7,884 nucleotides of DNA from Draconibacterium sp. (GTDB lineage Bacteria; Bacteroidota; Bacteroidia; Bacteroidales; Prolixibacteraceae). Every line of letters starts with the position of its first letter. Position 1 is the stretch's first letter. A program made the translations under genes and the position numbers. Under the pieces are notes generated by a model. It saw only the letters and a list, made by a program, of their open reading frames with translations, was not told where the DNA came from and did no database searches. The stretch is from positions 1 through 7,884 of the forward strand of contig JAUVDE010000149.1 of NCBI GenBank assembly GCA_030595485.1, read 5' to 3'. Below are positions 1 to 6,024 of the stretch, piece by piece.

Positions 1-14
1 TGCCTTGTCTCTAC
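1..14. repeat. Possible half of an intergenic hairpin repeat cut by the window edge
   Basis: The first 14 bases (TGCCTTGTCTCTAC) follow the end of the last operon gene. From memory, intergenic palindromes of the form GTAGAGAC...GTCTCTAC occur in many Bacteroidota genomes, often as terminator-like hairpins between genes. Only one arm would be inside the window, so the hairpin cannot be verified. If real, it would be a natural 3' end for the operon. This is inference from resemblance. Confidence 0.22.
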
Positions 15-37
15 ATCAATATATTTTAGTTGAATTG

Positions 38-451
38 TTACGAATTTATCGCATCGTAAACAATTACTTTGCTCCACAAGTCTTTATTTTCATCTACAAA
101 TTTCAAGTGAATGGGGTCAATCTGATAAGCATCCTGTCCCGCTTGGTTATCGAACATAAGCATATACGACACCGAGTATGAATGGTCTACTACATCACGG
201 CTTTCAGTTCCGGCAGGAAAACCAATATGGCTCATTTTAATGGTTTCTACTTTTAAAAGCTCATTTAAACCTTTTAATAATTGTTTTTTATGTGCTTCAT
301 TTTTTGGTTCTTTCAACCAGAAATAAACATGGTGAACCAATGTTCCGGTAATTTTAATTTCGCCTGCCATTGCTTTTTTCGATAAAGGTAGTAATCCTGC
401 AACTGCCAATCCTGCAGCAGCCCTTTTAATAAAACTTCTACGGTTTTTCAT
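38..451 (-). CDS. Tat-exported Dabb (stress-responsive alpha/beta-barrel) domain protein
   Basis: The 137-residue product starts with a clear twin-arginine signal: R4-R5-S6-F7-I8-K9 fits the (S/T)RRxFLK pattern. A hydrophobic stretch rich in Ala, Gly and Leu follows (residues 11-23), then a probable AMA cleavage site near residue 29. The remaining ~107 residues match one Dabb domain in length and pattern. They begin with the typical first strand (LVHHVYFWLKEP), have a central helix (KQLLKGLNELLKV), then the strand YSVSYMLMFDN and the late segment containing DPIHLKFV. Dabb domains are ferredoxin-like barrels that dimerise; some are enzymes, many have no known role, and the function here is unknown. 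Export through Tat implies that it folds, possibly with a cofactor, in the cytoplasm before moving to the periplasm. It is the last gene of the run, one base after the DinB-like gene (TAA-A-ATG). Confidence 0.85.
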   Translation of the reverse strand: MKNRRSFIKRAAAGLAVAGLLPLSKKAMAGEIKITGTLVHHVYFWLKEPKNEAHKKQLLKGLNELLKVETIKMSHIGFPAGTESRDVVDHSYSVSYMLMFDNQAGQDAYQIDPIHLKFVDENKDLWSKVIVYDAINS

Positions 452-452
452 T

Positions 453-929
453 TTATTGTTGGTTTAGTAATTCTTCAATTTCTGAAATATGCAACTTGAA
501 ATGTCTTGGAAAATCTTCTATCATTTCTTTTAACGAAACCACATTATCCGAGTCAGCCAACCATTCAGTATTTACTTTTTCAGGAATAATATTTTCAATT
601 ATATGAATCAGATGTAAATGAGCGTATTTCCATAGTTGAACCAGATTTTCCCAATTTTCATTTTGATAATTCTGAATAGCAATCCACTTGTTGTTATTCC
701 CGAAGGTGGCGTAGTTGGGAAAATTAACAGGAGATTTTCTGTATTGCAGATGAACCGCTCGGTGTGTATTGTTCGAAGCCGAATCTACCATGTGTCCAAC
801 AATTTGTTTAATCGTTCGGTTTTGGGAATTTTTGGGAACTGAAATTTGTTCCTCGCTGAGGTCAGTCAACTTGGTTTCCCAACTTAAAACAAGGGCTTCT
901 AAATTATTGGCAAGTACACTAAAACTCAT
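453..929 (-). CDS. DinB-fold (DinB_2/YfiT-like) putative metal-dependent protein
   Basis: The 158-residue product has the length and pattern of the DinB/YfiT four-helix-bundle family. Three histidines occupy the usual metal-triad places: H46 in the helix IVGHMVDSA, and H143 and H147 in PRHFKLHISEIEELL near the C-terminus. The N-terminus (LEALVLSWETKLTDLSEEQ) also fits the first helix with the following turn. Family members bind a divalent metal and include thiol transferases (bacillithiol, mycothiol) and many proteins of unknown reaction, so no substrate can be assigned. There is no signal peptide and the protein should be cytoplasmic. The ATG directly follows the TAA of kdsA with no spacer, so the two genes are almost certainly translated from one message. 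The link to Kdo synthesis may only be positional. Confidence 0.85.
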   Translation of the reverse strand: MSFSVLANNLEALVLSWETKLTDLSEEQISVPKNSQNRTIKQIVGHMVDSASNNTHRAVHLQYRKSPVNFPNYATFGNNNKWIAIQNYQNENWENLVQLWKYAHLHLIHIIENIIPEKVNTEWLADSDNVVSLKEMIEDFPRHFKLHISEIEELLNQQ

Positions 930-1751
930 TTATCCAATTTGGTTGATGGTTTGTTTAATTAAAACCAGTTTTTCCATTAGCGGTTCCAGCAAATCTAAAT
1001 GTAACATATTTGCTCCATCCGATTTTGCTTCCGATGGGTTTGGATGCGTTTCAATAAAAATTCCATCGGCACCAACGGCAATTCCGGCACGTGCAACCAC
1101 TTCAATTAACTCGGGTTTACCACCTGTTACACCACTTGCCTGGTTGGGTTGCTGTAACGAATGCGTGATGTCTAAAACCACGGGAACATCCAATGCTTTC
1201 ATTTCCGGAATTCCACGGTAATCAACCACTAAATCCTGGTAGCCAAAAGTTGTTCCACGCTCAGTAAGCATTACTTTGTCGTTTCCACTTTCGCGAACTT
1301 TGTTAACCGCAAATCGCATGGCATCTGCCGAAAGAAATTGTCCTTTCTTAATATTTACAACTTTCCCTGTGTTTGCAGCGGCAACTAAAATATCGGTTTG
1401 TCGGCATAGAAATGCTGGAATTTGCAAGATGTCAACATATTCAGCCGCAATTGCAGCTTCTTCAGCGGTGTGAATATCGGTAACAACCGGAATGTTGTAA
1501 GTCTCTGAAACTTTCCTTAAAATTTTAAGTGCTTTTTCATCTCCTATTCCTGTAAATGAATCAATGCGCGAACGGTTGGCTTTTCGATACGAACCTTTAA
1601 ATACAAACGGTATTTTCAAACGCTCTGAAATGCCAAGTATTTTTTCAGCAATTTCCATTGCCATTTTTTCGCCTTCTATAGCGCAAGGACCTGCAAGCAA
1701 AAAGAAGTTGCCCGAATCGGTGTGCTTTATATTTTTTATTTGTGAAATCAT
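930..1751 (-). CDS. kdsA: 3-deoxy-8-phosphooctulonate synthase (Kdo-8-P synthase), metal-dependent class
   Basis: This cytoplasmic enzyme condenses phosphoenolpyruvate with D-arabinose 5-phosphate to Kdo-8-phosphate, an early step toward the Kdo that links lipid A to LPS core. The 273-residue length is usual. Family signatures are LLAGPCAIE (18-26), the PEP/phosphate-binding FKGSYRKANRSR (51-62), TDIHT (91-95), QIPAFLCRQTD (110-120), NIKKGQF (133-139) and LTERGTTFGY (162-171). The metal ligands known from the Aquifex aeolicus enzyme (Cys11, His185, Glu222, Asp233) appear here as C23, H197, E234 and D245, all shifted by exactly 12. This places it in the metal-dependent class, unlike the E. coli enzyme, which has Asn in place of the Cys. 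The ATG is the only sensible start, because it leaves the usual short leader before the first strand. The gene lies 36 bases after the outer-membrane factor gene and abuts the DinB-like gene. Confidence 0.97.
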   Translation of the reverse strand: MISQIKNIKHTDSGNFFLLAGPCAIEGEKMAMEIAEKILGISERLKIPFVFKGSYRKANRSRIDSFTGIGDEKALKILRKVSETYNIPVVTDIHTAEEAAIAAEYVDILQIPAFLCRQTDILVAAANTGKVVNIKKGQFLSADAMRFAVNKVRESGNDKVMLTERGTTFGYQDLVVDYRGIPEMKALDVPVVLDITHSLQQPNQASGVTGGKPELIEVVARAGIAVGADGIFIETHPNPSEAKSDGANMLHLDLLEPLMEKLVLIKQTINQIG

Positions 1752-1770
1752 GTCATGAAATTTTAGAATG

Positions 1771-1778
1771 TAAAGGTA
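1771..1778 (-). promoter_or_regulatory. Possible internal -7 box upstream of kdsA
   Basis: On the minus strand TACCTTTA matches seven of eight positions of the Bacteroidota -7 consensus TAnnTTTG. It lies in the 36-base gap between the outer-membrane factor gene and kdsA. Transcription would start about 12 bases before the kdsA ATG. I see no good TTTG -33 box at the right distance, so support is weak. If real, kdsA and the two genes after it could be expressed independently of the efflux genes, which is plausible because kdsA is normally essential. Confidence 0.25.
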
Positions 1779-1787
1779 GTAAGAATA

Positions 1788-3182
1788 TTATTTGCTTTCC
1801 TCTTCTTCCGCTTCAACATATTGCTCGTATTCCCAACCACCGCCTAATGCGAGGTATAGTTTCACAATCGATTCAAGACGAAGCTTATAACTTTCTGAAG
1901 CTTGAAGTTGAGCATTAAATAGTGAGCTTTGCAGGTTTAAGAAATCGAGTAGGGGAGTAACACCTTCATTGTATCGTACCCATGCCAACTCCAAAGCTTC
2001 TTCCGAAAGCGTCAGCTGCTCTTTACGAATTTCAAATTCTTTTTCGTACGAATCGATGGCAATTAAGGCATCTTCTACCTCCTGAAGCGCAAACAGGTAT
2101 GATTGAATATAATCGTTAACCAGAATATTGTATTGTTCTTGCTCAATATTTATTGATTTATCTATTCGTCCACTGTTAAATATCGGCCCCACAAGGTTAG
2201 CCGCTAATTCTCCAAATATTAATGAAGGATTTGCAATTTGTGCACCTAAATTTAAGGACAAAGTGAGGTTCGGGTATTTTAAAGCTTGCGTAGCATCAAT
2301 TGTACGTAGCTGTGCCATCAAAATCTTTTCATTTACAACAACATCAGGTCGTCGTTTTAAAAGATACAGTGGAACTCCAGAAGGTAAGTCGTTTAGCAAT
2401 AGCTGTTCTTCCAGCGCAAGACCTCTGTTTATTTCTTTTGGTTGAGAGCCCAGTATCGTACTAATGGCATTTTCAAGTTGACCACGTGTACGTAACAACG
2501 ATTGCAGCGTAAATTCAGCTCCTTTAACACGAATGTCTGCCTGATTCACATCAACTTTTGAAACAAAACCACCCTTGTATCTGGCATTTATTACATTTCT
2601 GAAATCATTCATATTTACAATCATGTTTTCAGCCACAATAATTTTATTGTCTACATCGCGTAAGGTAAAATACAAACTTGCGATTTGTACAATCAGACTT
2701 GCTTTAACCTGATGGTAGGCAATTTCAGTTGCCAGATAAACTTGAAAAGCAGCATCGCGTTGATTTGATAATCGTCCCCAAAAATCTAAAGTGTACGAAA
2801 CATTTGCCGCTGGTACAATATTCCAATCGGCACCTGATTGAGCAGAATTGGCACCTAATGATCCACCTGCAGCATAGTTAATTTCCGGGTTTAGAAAGGT
2901 CTCGGAAATCTCGAATTGAAGTTGGGCTTGTCTTATACTCGTAACCGTATTTTGTAAATAGATATTATTTGTAACTCCCTCGTTTATTAACGAAATAAGT
3001 GTTGTGTCGTTGAATAATTCCCACCAACTTAGGTCTGAAAAGCTTGAACTATCAATGGTAGCTGTATTGTTAAATTGTTCCACTTCTGGTACATCCGGAG
3101 CAACAAATTTCTCATGTGTATTACACGAAAAAAGCAGAACTCCGCACAAGACTATTAGTATATATTTTATGTTTTTATTCAA
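1788..3182 (-). CDS. TolC/NodT-family outer-membrane efflux lipoprotein
   Basis: This 464-residue product is the outer-membrane channel of a tripartite exporter. It begins with a lipoprotein signal peptide whose lipobox is LFSC, with Cys20 as the acylated residue. Two outer-membrane-efflux (OEP) repeats follow, roughly at 55-245 and 270-445. Family hallmarks are WWELFND (53-59), LDFWGRL (132-138), LPSGVPLYLLKRRPD (266-280), YPNLTLSL (303-310), RYNEGVTPLLDFLNLQSSLFNAQ (403-425) and LGGGW (446-450), then an acidic tail. The start is a TTG: it lies within TTGA, sharing four bases with the stop of the transporter gene. No in-frame ATG is near, and this start gives a complete signal peptide. Translation is therefore probably coupled to the gene before it. 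Given its neighbours, it should pair with the HlyD-like adaptor and the DUF2955 transporter. RND pumps also use NodT proteins, but no RND gene is present here. Confidence 0.95.
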   Translation of the reverse strand: MNKNIKYILIVLCGVLLFSCNTHEKFVAPDVPEVEQFNNTATIDSSSFSDLSWWELFNDTTLISLINEGVTNNIYLQNTVTSIRQAQLQFEISETFLNPEINYAAGGSLGANSAQSGADWNIVPAANVSYTLDFWGRLSNQRDAAFQVYLATEIAYHQVKASLIVQIASLYFTLRDVDNKIIVAENMIVNMNDFRNVINARYKGGFVSKVDVNQADIRVKGAEFTLQSLLRTRGQLENAISTILGSQPKEINRGLALEEQLLLNDLPSGVPLYLLKRRPDVVVNEKILMAQLRTIDATQALKYPNLTLSLNLGAQIANPSLIFGELAANLVGPIFNSGRIDKSINIEQEQYNILVNDYIQSYLFALQEVEDALIAIDSYEKEFEIRKEQLTLSEEALELAWVRYNEGVTPLLDFLNLQSSLFNAQLQASESYKLRLESIVKLYLALGGGWEYEQYVEAEEEESK

Positions 3183-4213
3183 TGGTTGTTTTTTAATGGG
3201 TTATTAAAAATATTTACAATTTTATAAGCCAATATTACATAAACTACAGCAACTCCAATTTGTAGAACTCTACTCCAAACCGTTCCTCCTGCTGCATCGG
3301 TAGAGGTCGCAATGGTTCCCATAACCATAAAAAATGTATTAAAACTTGTCCCGTATATTGGTGACGTTTTTTTCCCGGCGTAAAGGTTCAGTATAAAATA
3401 AAAAGTTATTGAAGTAATTAGAAAAACATACAATAAATAATTTGGAGCAATTACTAAAACCTGATAGGCAAAAATGCCAAACAGCCCTCCAAAAATATTT
3501 GCCAAAAGCATTATTAGACCTTTTTTTGATTGATAAATAAAAGGGTCGAAAGCCAGCAAAACTGCGAAAACCAAGGTTAGCAAACCAATGGTAGCATTAT
3601 AAAAATAGAAAACCACCACCAATGGAAATATTACCATTAAGCCGTTAAATGCAATTTTATCGAAGTTTAAAGCCGGTGCTGCACCCGAACTGGCTGGTGC
3701 TTTCGGTGCTTGAACAATAGGTGTTAATGAGTCGGGTAAAAGCAAAAATGACAACTTAACCACAAGCAAGGCTGCAATAAGATTAGATATCATTAATGTA
3801 AGTACAAAACTTCCCATGGCATTAGCCGTCAAACTCATAAAAGGAATAAGAACGATTAAGATTAAAAACATGAGCCTTAAAAACACAGGAATTTTTGTAA
3901 TTCTAAAACTCAAAAAAATCGATAAGGCAATTAGGGGTAGAACAACAAATGGGTATTCGATAAGGTAATTGCCAATAAATACGCCAATTAAGCCCAAAAG
4001 ATATAACACAAAAGGAAACTTAATGATGTTGATAGTTGGAAGTGATTTCTTGCCTGGACCTAAAAACATTAAAGCAAATATTGCGGTCATATGAGCAGCC
4101 GGGTAGCCTATGGTGGTGCCACCAATTAAGGCAAGTGTAACGCCAAAAATACAGCGTAAAATTGGAACGTCTGCCCGTAAATCGTAATAAAAAACTTTTA
4201 GCTTACCTAACAT
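3179..4213 (-). CDS. DUF2955 / FUSC-like (aromatic-acid-exporter type) inner-membrane transporter
   Basis: The 344-residue product is very hydrophobic with roughly ten membrane segments in two similar halves (about 15-160 and 188-340). They are joined by a loop rich in Pro, Ala and Ser near 165-183. The opening segment (LRCIFGVTLALIGGTTIGYPAAHMTAIFALMFLGPG) and the closing VWSRVLQIGVAVVYVILA resemble DUF2955 proteins, relatives of the FUSC/AaeB exporters. AaeB is about twice as long and carries a cytosolic domain that is absent here. AaeB-type proteins export aromatic carboxylic acids together with a HlyD-like partner. By analogy this is the inner-membrane pump of a tripartite system, substrate unknown. 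No ATP-binding motif is present, so energy presumably comes from an ion gradient. Its ATG overlaps the adaptor gene by 11 bases and its TGA overlaps the next gene by four, indicating tight co-expression. Confidence 0.82.
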   Translation of the reverse strand: MLGKLKVFYYDLRADVPILRCIFGVTLALIGGTTIGYPAAHMTAIFALMFLGPGKKSLPTINIIKFPFVLYLLGLIGVFIGNYLIEYPFVVLPLIALSIFLSFRITKIPVFLRLMFLILIVLIPFMSLTANAMGSFVLTLMISNLIAALLVVKLSFLLLPDSLTPIVQAPKAPASSGAAPALNFDKIAFNGLMVIFPLVVVFYFYNATIGLLTLVFAVLLAFDPFIYQSKKGLIMLLANIFGGLFGIFAYQVLVIAPNYLLYVFLITSITFYFILNLYAGKKTSPIYGTSFNTFFMVMGTIATSTDAAGGTVWSRVLQIGVAVVYVILAYKIVNIFNNPLKNNH

Positions 4214-5342
4214 ACGATAGATATGACATGATTCTGATTCTAACTTTAGCTAACCAATTCAGAAAACTTTTATCTCCTGTGTATACTACCAGTTCTGCTT
4301 GTCCACCCTGCAATAAACGGGGTTTTATCTCTTCATCCAAAATGTCAATTATAACCGGAAATCGTTGTGGGTCGCGTAACCACCCTTGCGATGTGGATAC
4401 GGAAGGTAAATCGCTGGGATTATTTTGGTCGACACTAACACCATAGGCAACACTCGATACTTTCCCTTTGAAAACTTTGCCCGGCTGAATGTCGAAAATG
4501 AGTTCAACTTCATTTCCAAGTTTAAGCTTCGATAGATTATTTTCCTTAAGATTTGCTTGAATCCAGATGTTGCTATTCGAAACCAATGAAACCAAAGGAC
4601 TCCCGGCACTTGCAAAATACCCAACTTCAATATTAAAACTTTCTATTATACCATCCGAGGTTGCAGTTACGGCAGTGTATGCCAAATCGAGTTGAGCTTT
4701 TTCAAGTTGACTTATTGCCGACTTAATATTTGGGTTGTTTTCTCCGATGGGACCTATGGCATCTATCTGTCTTTTTAATTCAGCTTCAGCCGAAGCAACA
4801 CCTTCTATTGCTTCAAGGTAGGATGCCTCCGAGCGGTCTTTATCCGCCTCCGATAGTGCGCCTTTGTGTTCAGCAATTACCCGCTGTGTGCGTTCCCAAT
4901 TTTTTGTGTCACGGTCGAGTTTTACTCTTGCTCGACTTAATCGTGCAGTTGCCGATTTTATTGATGATTCGCCTGAACTAACCGATTGAATTGCGCTTTC
5001 TAATGATGACTCGGCTATGTCAACCGCAATTTTGTAGGGAGCGGTATCAACAATAAATAAAGTATCTCCCTTGTTAACAAGCGTGTGTAAGCCCACATTT
5101 ACTTTTGTTATATAACCACTAACCATGGGAGCTACCGGCAAAACCAGTCCTTTAACTCGGGCTTGGTCAGTATTTGGTGTGTGCCTGTCGGATAGAACAT
5201 ACCAAACGAAAATGAGTAAGGTGAAAAATAAAGTAATAAGGCTAAGCTTAACAGCAGGACTCTTCTTTTCCTTTTTAGCTTCTTCAACAGGCATTTCTTG
5301 CTTTTCTACTTCTTCCTGTTCGATTTCTTCTTTTTTAGCCAT
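4203..5342 (-). CDS. HlyD/EmrA-family membrane fusion (periplasmic adaptor) protein
   Basis: This 379-residue adaptor bridges an inner-membrane transporter and an outer-membrane channel. The first 30 residues are a highly charged Glu/Lys cytoplasmic tail, followed by one membrane anchor (about 31-50). The next segment, TPNTDQARVKGLVLPVAPMVSGYITKVNV (55-83), is the classic EmrA/AaeA-type start of the lipoyl domain. A long alpha-hairpin coiled coil follows (about 105-222). The lipoyl half then resumes (ATSDGIIESFNIEVGYFASAGSPLVSLV), with a beta-barrel domain to about 355. The tail FLNWLAKVRIRIMSYLSYVR resembles adaptors encoded beside DUF2955/FUSC proteins. The ATG lies inside the end of the K+ channel gene (8-base overlap) and the stop inside the start of the transporter gene (11-base overlap). 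This makes a single AaeA-like role the best reading. Confidence 0.93.
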   Translation of the reverse strand: MAKKEEIEQEEVEKQEMPVEEAKKEKKSPAVKLSLITLFFTLLIFVWYVLSDRHTPNTDQARVKGLVLPVAPMVSGYITKVNVGLHTLVNKGDTLFIVDTAPYKIAVDIAESSLESAIQSVSSGESSIKSATARLSRARVKLDRDTKNWERTQRVIAEHKGALSEADKDRSEASYLEAIEGVASAEAELKRQIDAIGPIGENNPNIKSAISQLEKAQLDLAYTAVTATSDGIIESFNIEVGYFASAGSPLVSLVSNSNIWIQANLKENNLSKLKLGNEVELIFDIQPGKVFKGKVSSVAYGVSVDQNNPSDLPSVSTSQGWLRDPQRFPVIIDILDEEIKPRLLQGGQAELVVYTGDKSFLNWLAKVRIRIMSYLSYVR

Positions 5343-5781
5343 TTGTTTTTCTTATATATTTAGTAATGTTTTGAATCAAAGAATACGTCAGTGCGGTTGA
5401 CCAGCCAATCAGCATAATACCGTTTATCGCTTCTATTCCCGACATAATTTTCCATTCCGAGCTGATGGTCATATCGCCGTATCCTAAAGTAGTAAAGGTA
5501 ACTATTGAATAATAAAAAAGGTCTTGAAAACTAGCAAAGTCGGATTGAATGGCAGGTATTAAGTATAAACTGTAAGCCCAAACCAATGAATGCAGTGTAT
5601 GCAATAAGGTTAGAAACAAAAAGGAGAGAATTAATAAGCGAAACATCTTGAAAGTAGTAAAAGTAGTTGCCCATTTTTCAGTGTACGAAACTGTTTTTCG
5701 CGCCCAATATATAGTTGCTATTGCCTGAAGAATAACATTAATTGCAATGATTATAAATCCAATTAAAAGAATTTTAAGCAT
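5335..5781 (-). CDS. Small potassium-channel-family protein (Ion_trans_2 pore)
   Basis: The 148-residue inner-membrane protein carries one K+ channel pore module. A pore helix (FQDLFYYSIVTFTT, 85-98) runs into the selectivity filter T98-L99-G100-Y101-G102-D103. The inner helix follows (about 114-138, GIEAINGIMLIGWSTALTYSL). Ahead of the pore are two further hydrophobic helices (about 3-24 and 47-74), giving three membrane spans plus the re-entrant pore. A functional channel would be a tetramer. No RCK/KTN nucleotide-binding domain, voltage-sensor arginine series or cyclic-nucleotide domain is present, so gating cannot be inferred. The filter is intact, so K+ selectivity is expected. It is the first gene of the operon, and its last codons overlap the start of the adaptor gene (ATGGCTAA). 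This suggests that channel and exporter are made together. A candidate promoter lies about 110-140 bases upstream. Confidence 0.9.
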   Translation of the reverse strand: MLKILLIGFIIIAINVILQAIATIYWARKTVSYTEKWATTFTTFKMFRLLILSFLFLTLLHTLHSLVWAYSLYLIPAIQSDFASFQDLFYYSIVTFTTLGYGDMTISSEWKIMSGIEAINGIMLIGWSTALTYSLIQNITKYIRKTNG

Positions 5782-5993
5782 AGTTTCTATTTAAGGTGTC
5801 AGCTAATTGTTTCATTTGATTTAACTGCTATGTTTTAATTAACCGTTGATAAATACTCAGTCTAATAATATTTATCTTTTGTTAAAATTAACAATTATTG
5901 AAACACAAGACAACAGCAAAGGTTTGAAAAATAATATTGTTTGTAGTAGCTCTTAATAAAGGCAGTGGGAATGAGCTCTTGGTCGAAACACAA
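5782..5993. other. Leader and intergenic region upstream of the K+ channel gene
   Basis: This AT-rich stretch has stops in all frames and no convincing gene. It contains the candidate promoter at 5890-5920, so the operon message would have a leader of about 100 bases. Near 5948-5977 the arms AGCTC and GAGCT form a 5-bp inverted repeat with a 20-base loop, which I do not consider significant alone. Confidence 0.5.
5890..5920 (-). promoter_or_regulatory. Candidate Bacteroidota-type promoter for the channel/efflux operon
   Basis: On the minus strand a -33-like TTTG (5917-5920) is followed after 19 bases by TAATTGTT (5890-5897), which agrees with TAnnTTTG at most but not all positions. The spacing is in the usual range for the Bacteroidota primary sigma factor. 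Transcription would begin near 5882, about 100 bases before the channel ATG. The match is moderate, and the operon might instead be read from further upstream. Confidence 0.33.
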
Positions 5994-6024
5994 ATGGGAA
6001 CTATTCTGTTAGAATAGCTCCCAT
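5985..6024 (-). terminator. Terminator-like hairpin ending the candidate ncRNA
   Basis: The arms 5994-6007 and 6011-6024 form a 14-pair stem with a 3-base loop. On the minus strand the only non-Watson-Crick position is a G-U pair; on the plus strand it would be an A-C mismatch. The minus-strand sequence after the stem (TTGTGTTTC) is only moderately U-rich, so this could also be a 3'-stabilising stem. It lies about 65 bases upstream of the promoter for the channel operon, which suits a transcript end. Confidence 0.5.

Noticed and set aside
769..1221. A 150-codon plus-strand open frame antisense to the DinB-like gene and kdsA
   Set aside because: It is the complement of two well-supported genes, and its product is low-complexity and unlike any family.
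4162..4630. Open frames on both strands within the adaptor gene
   Set aside because: They are alternative frames of the strongly supported HlyD-family gene, with no domain resemblance of their own.
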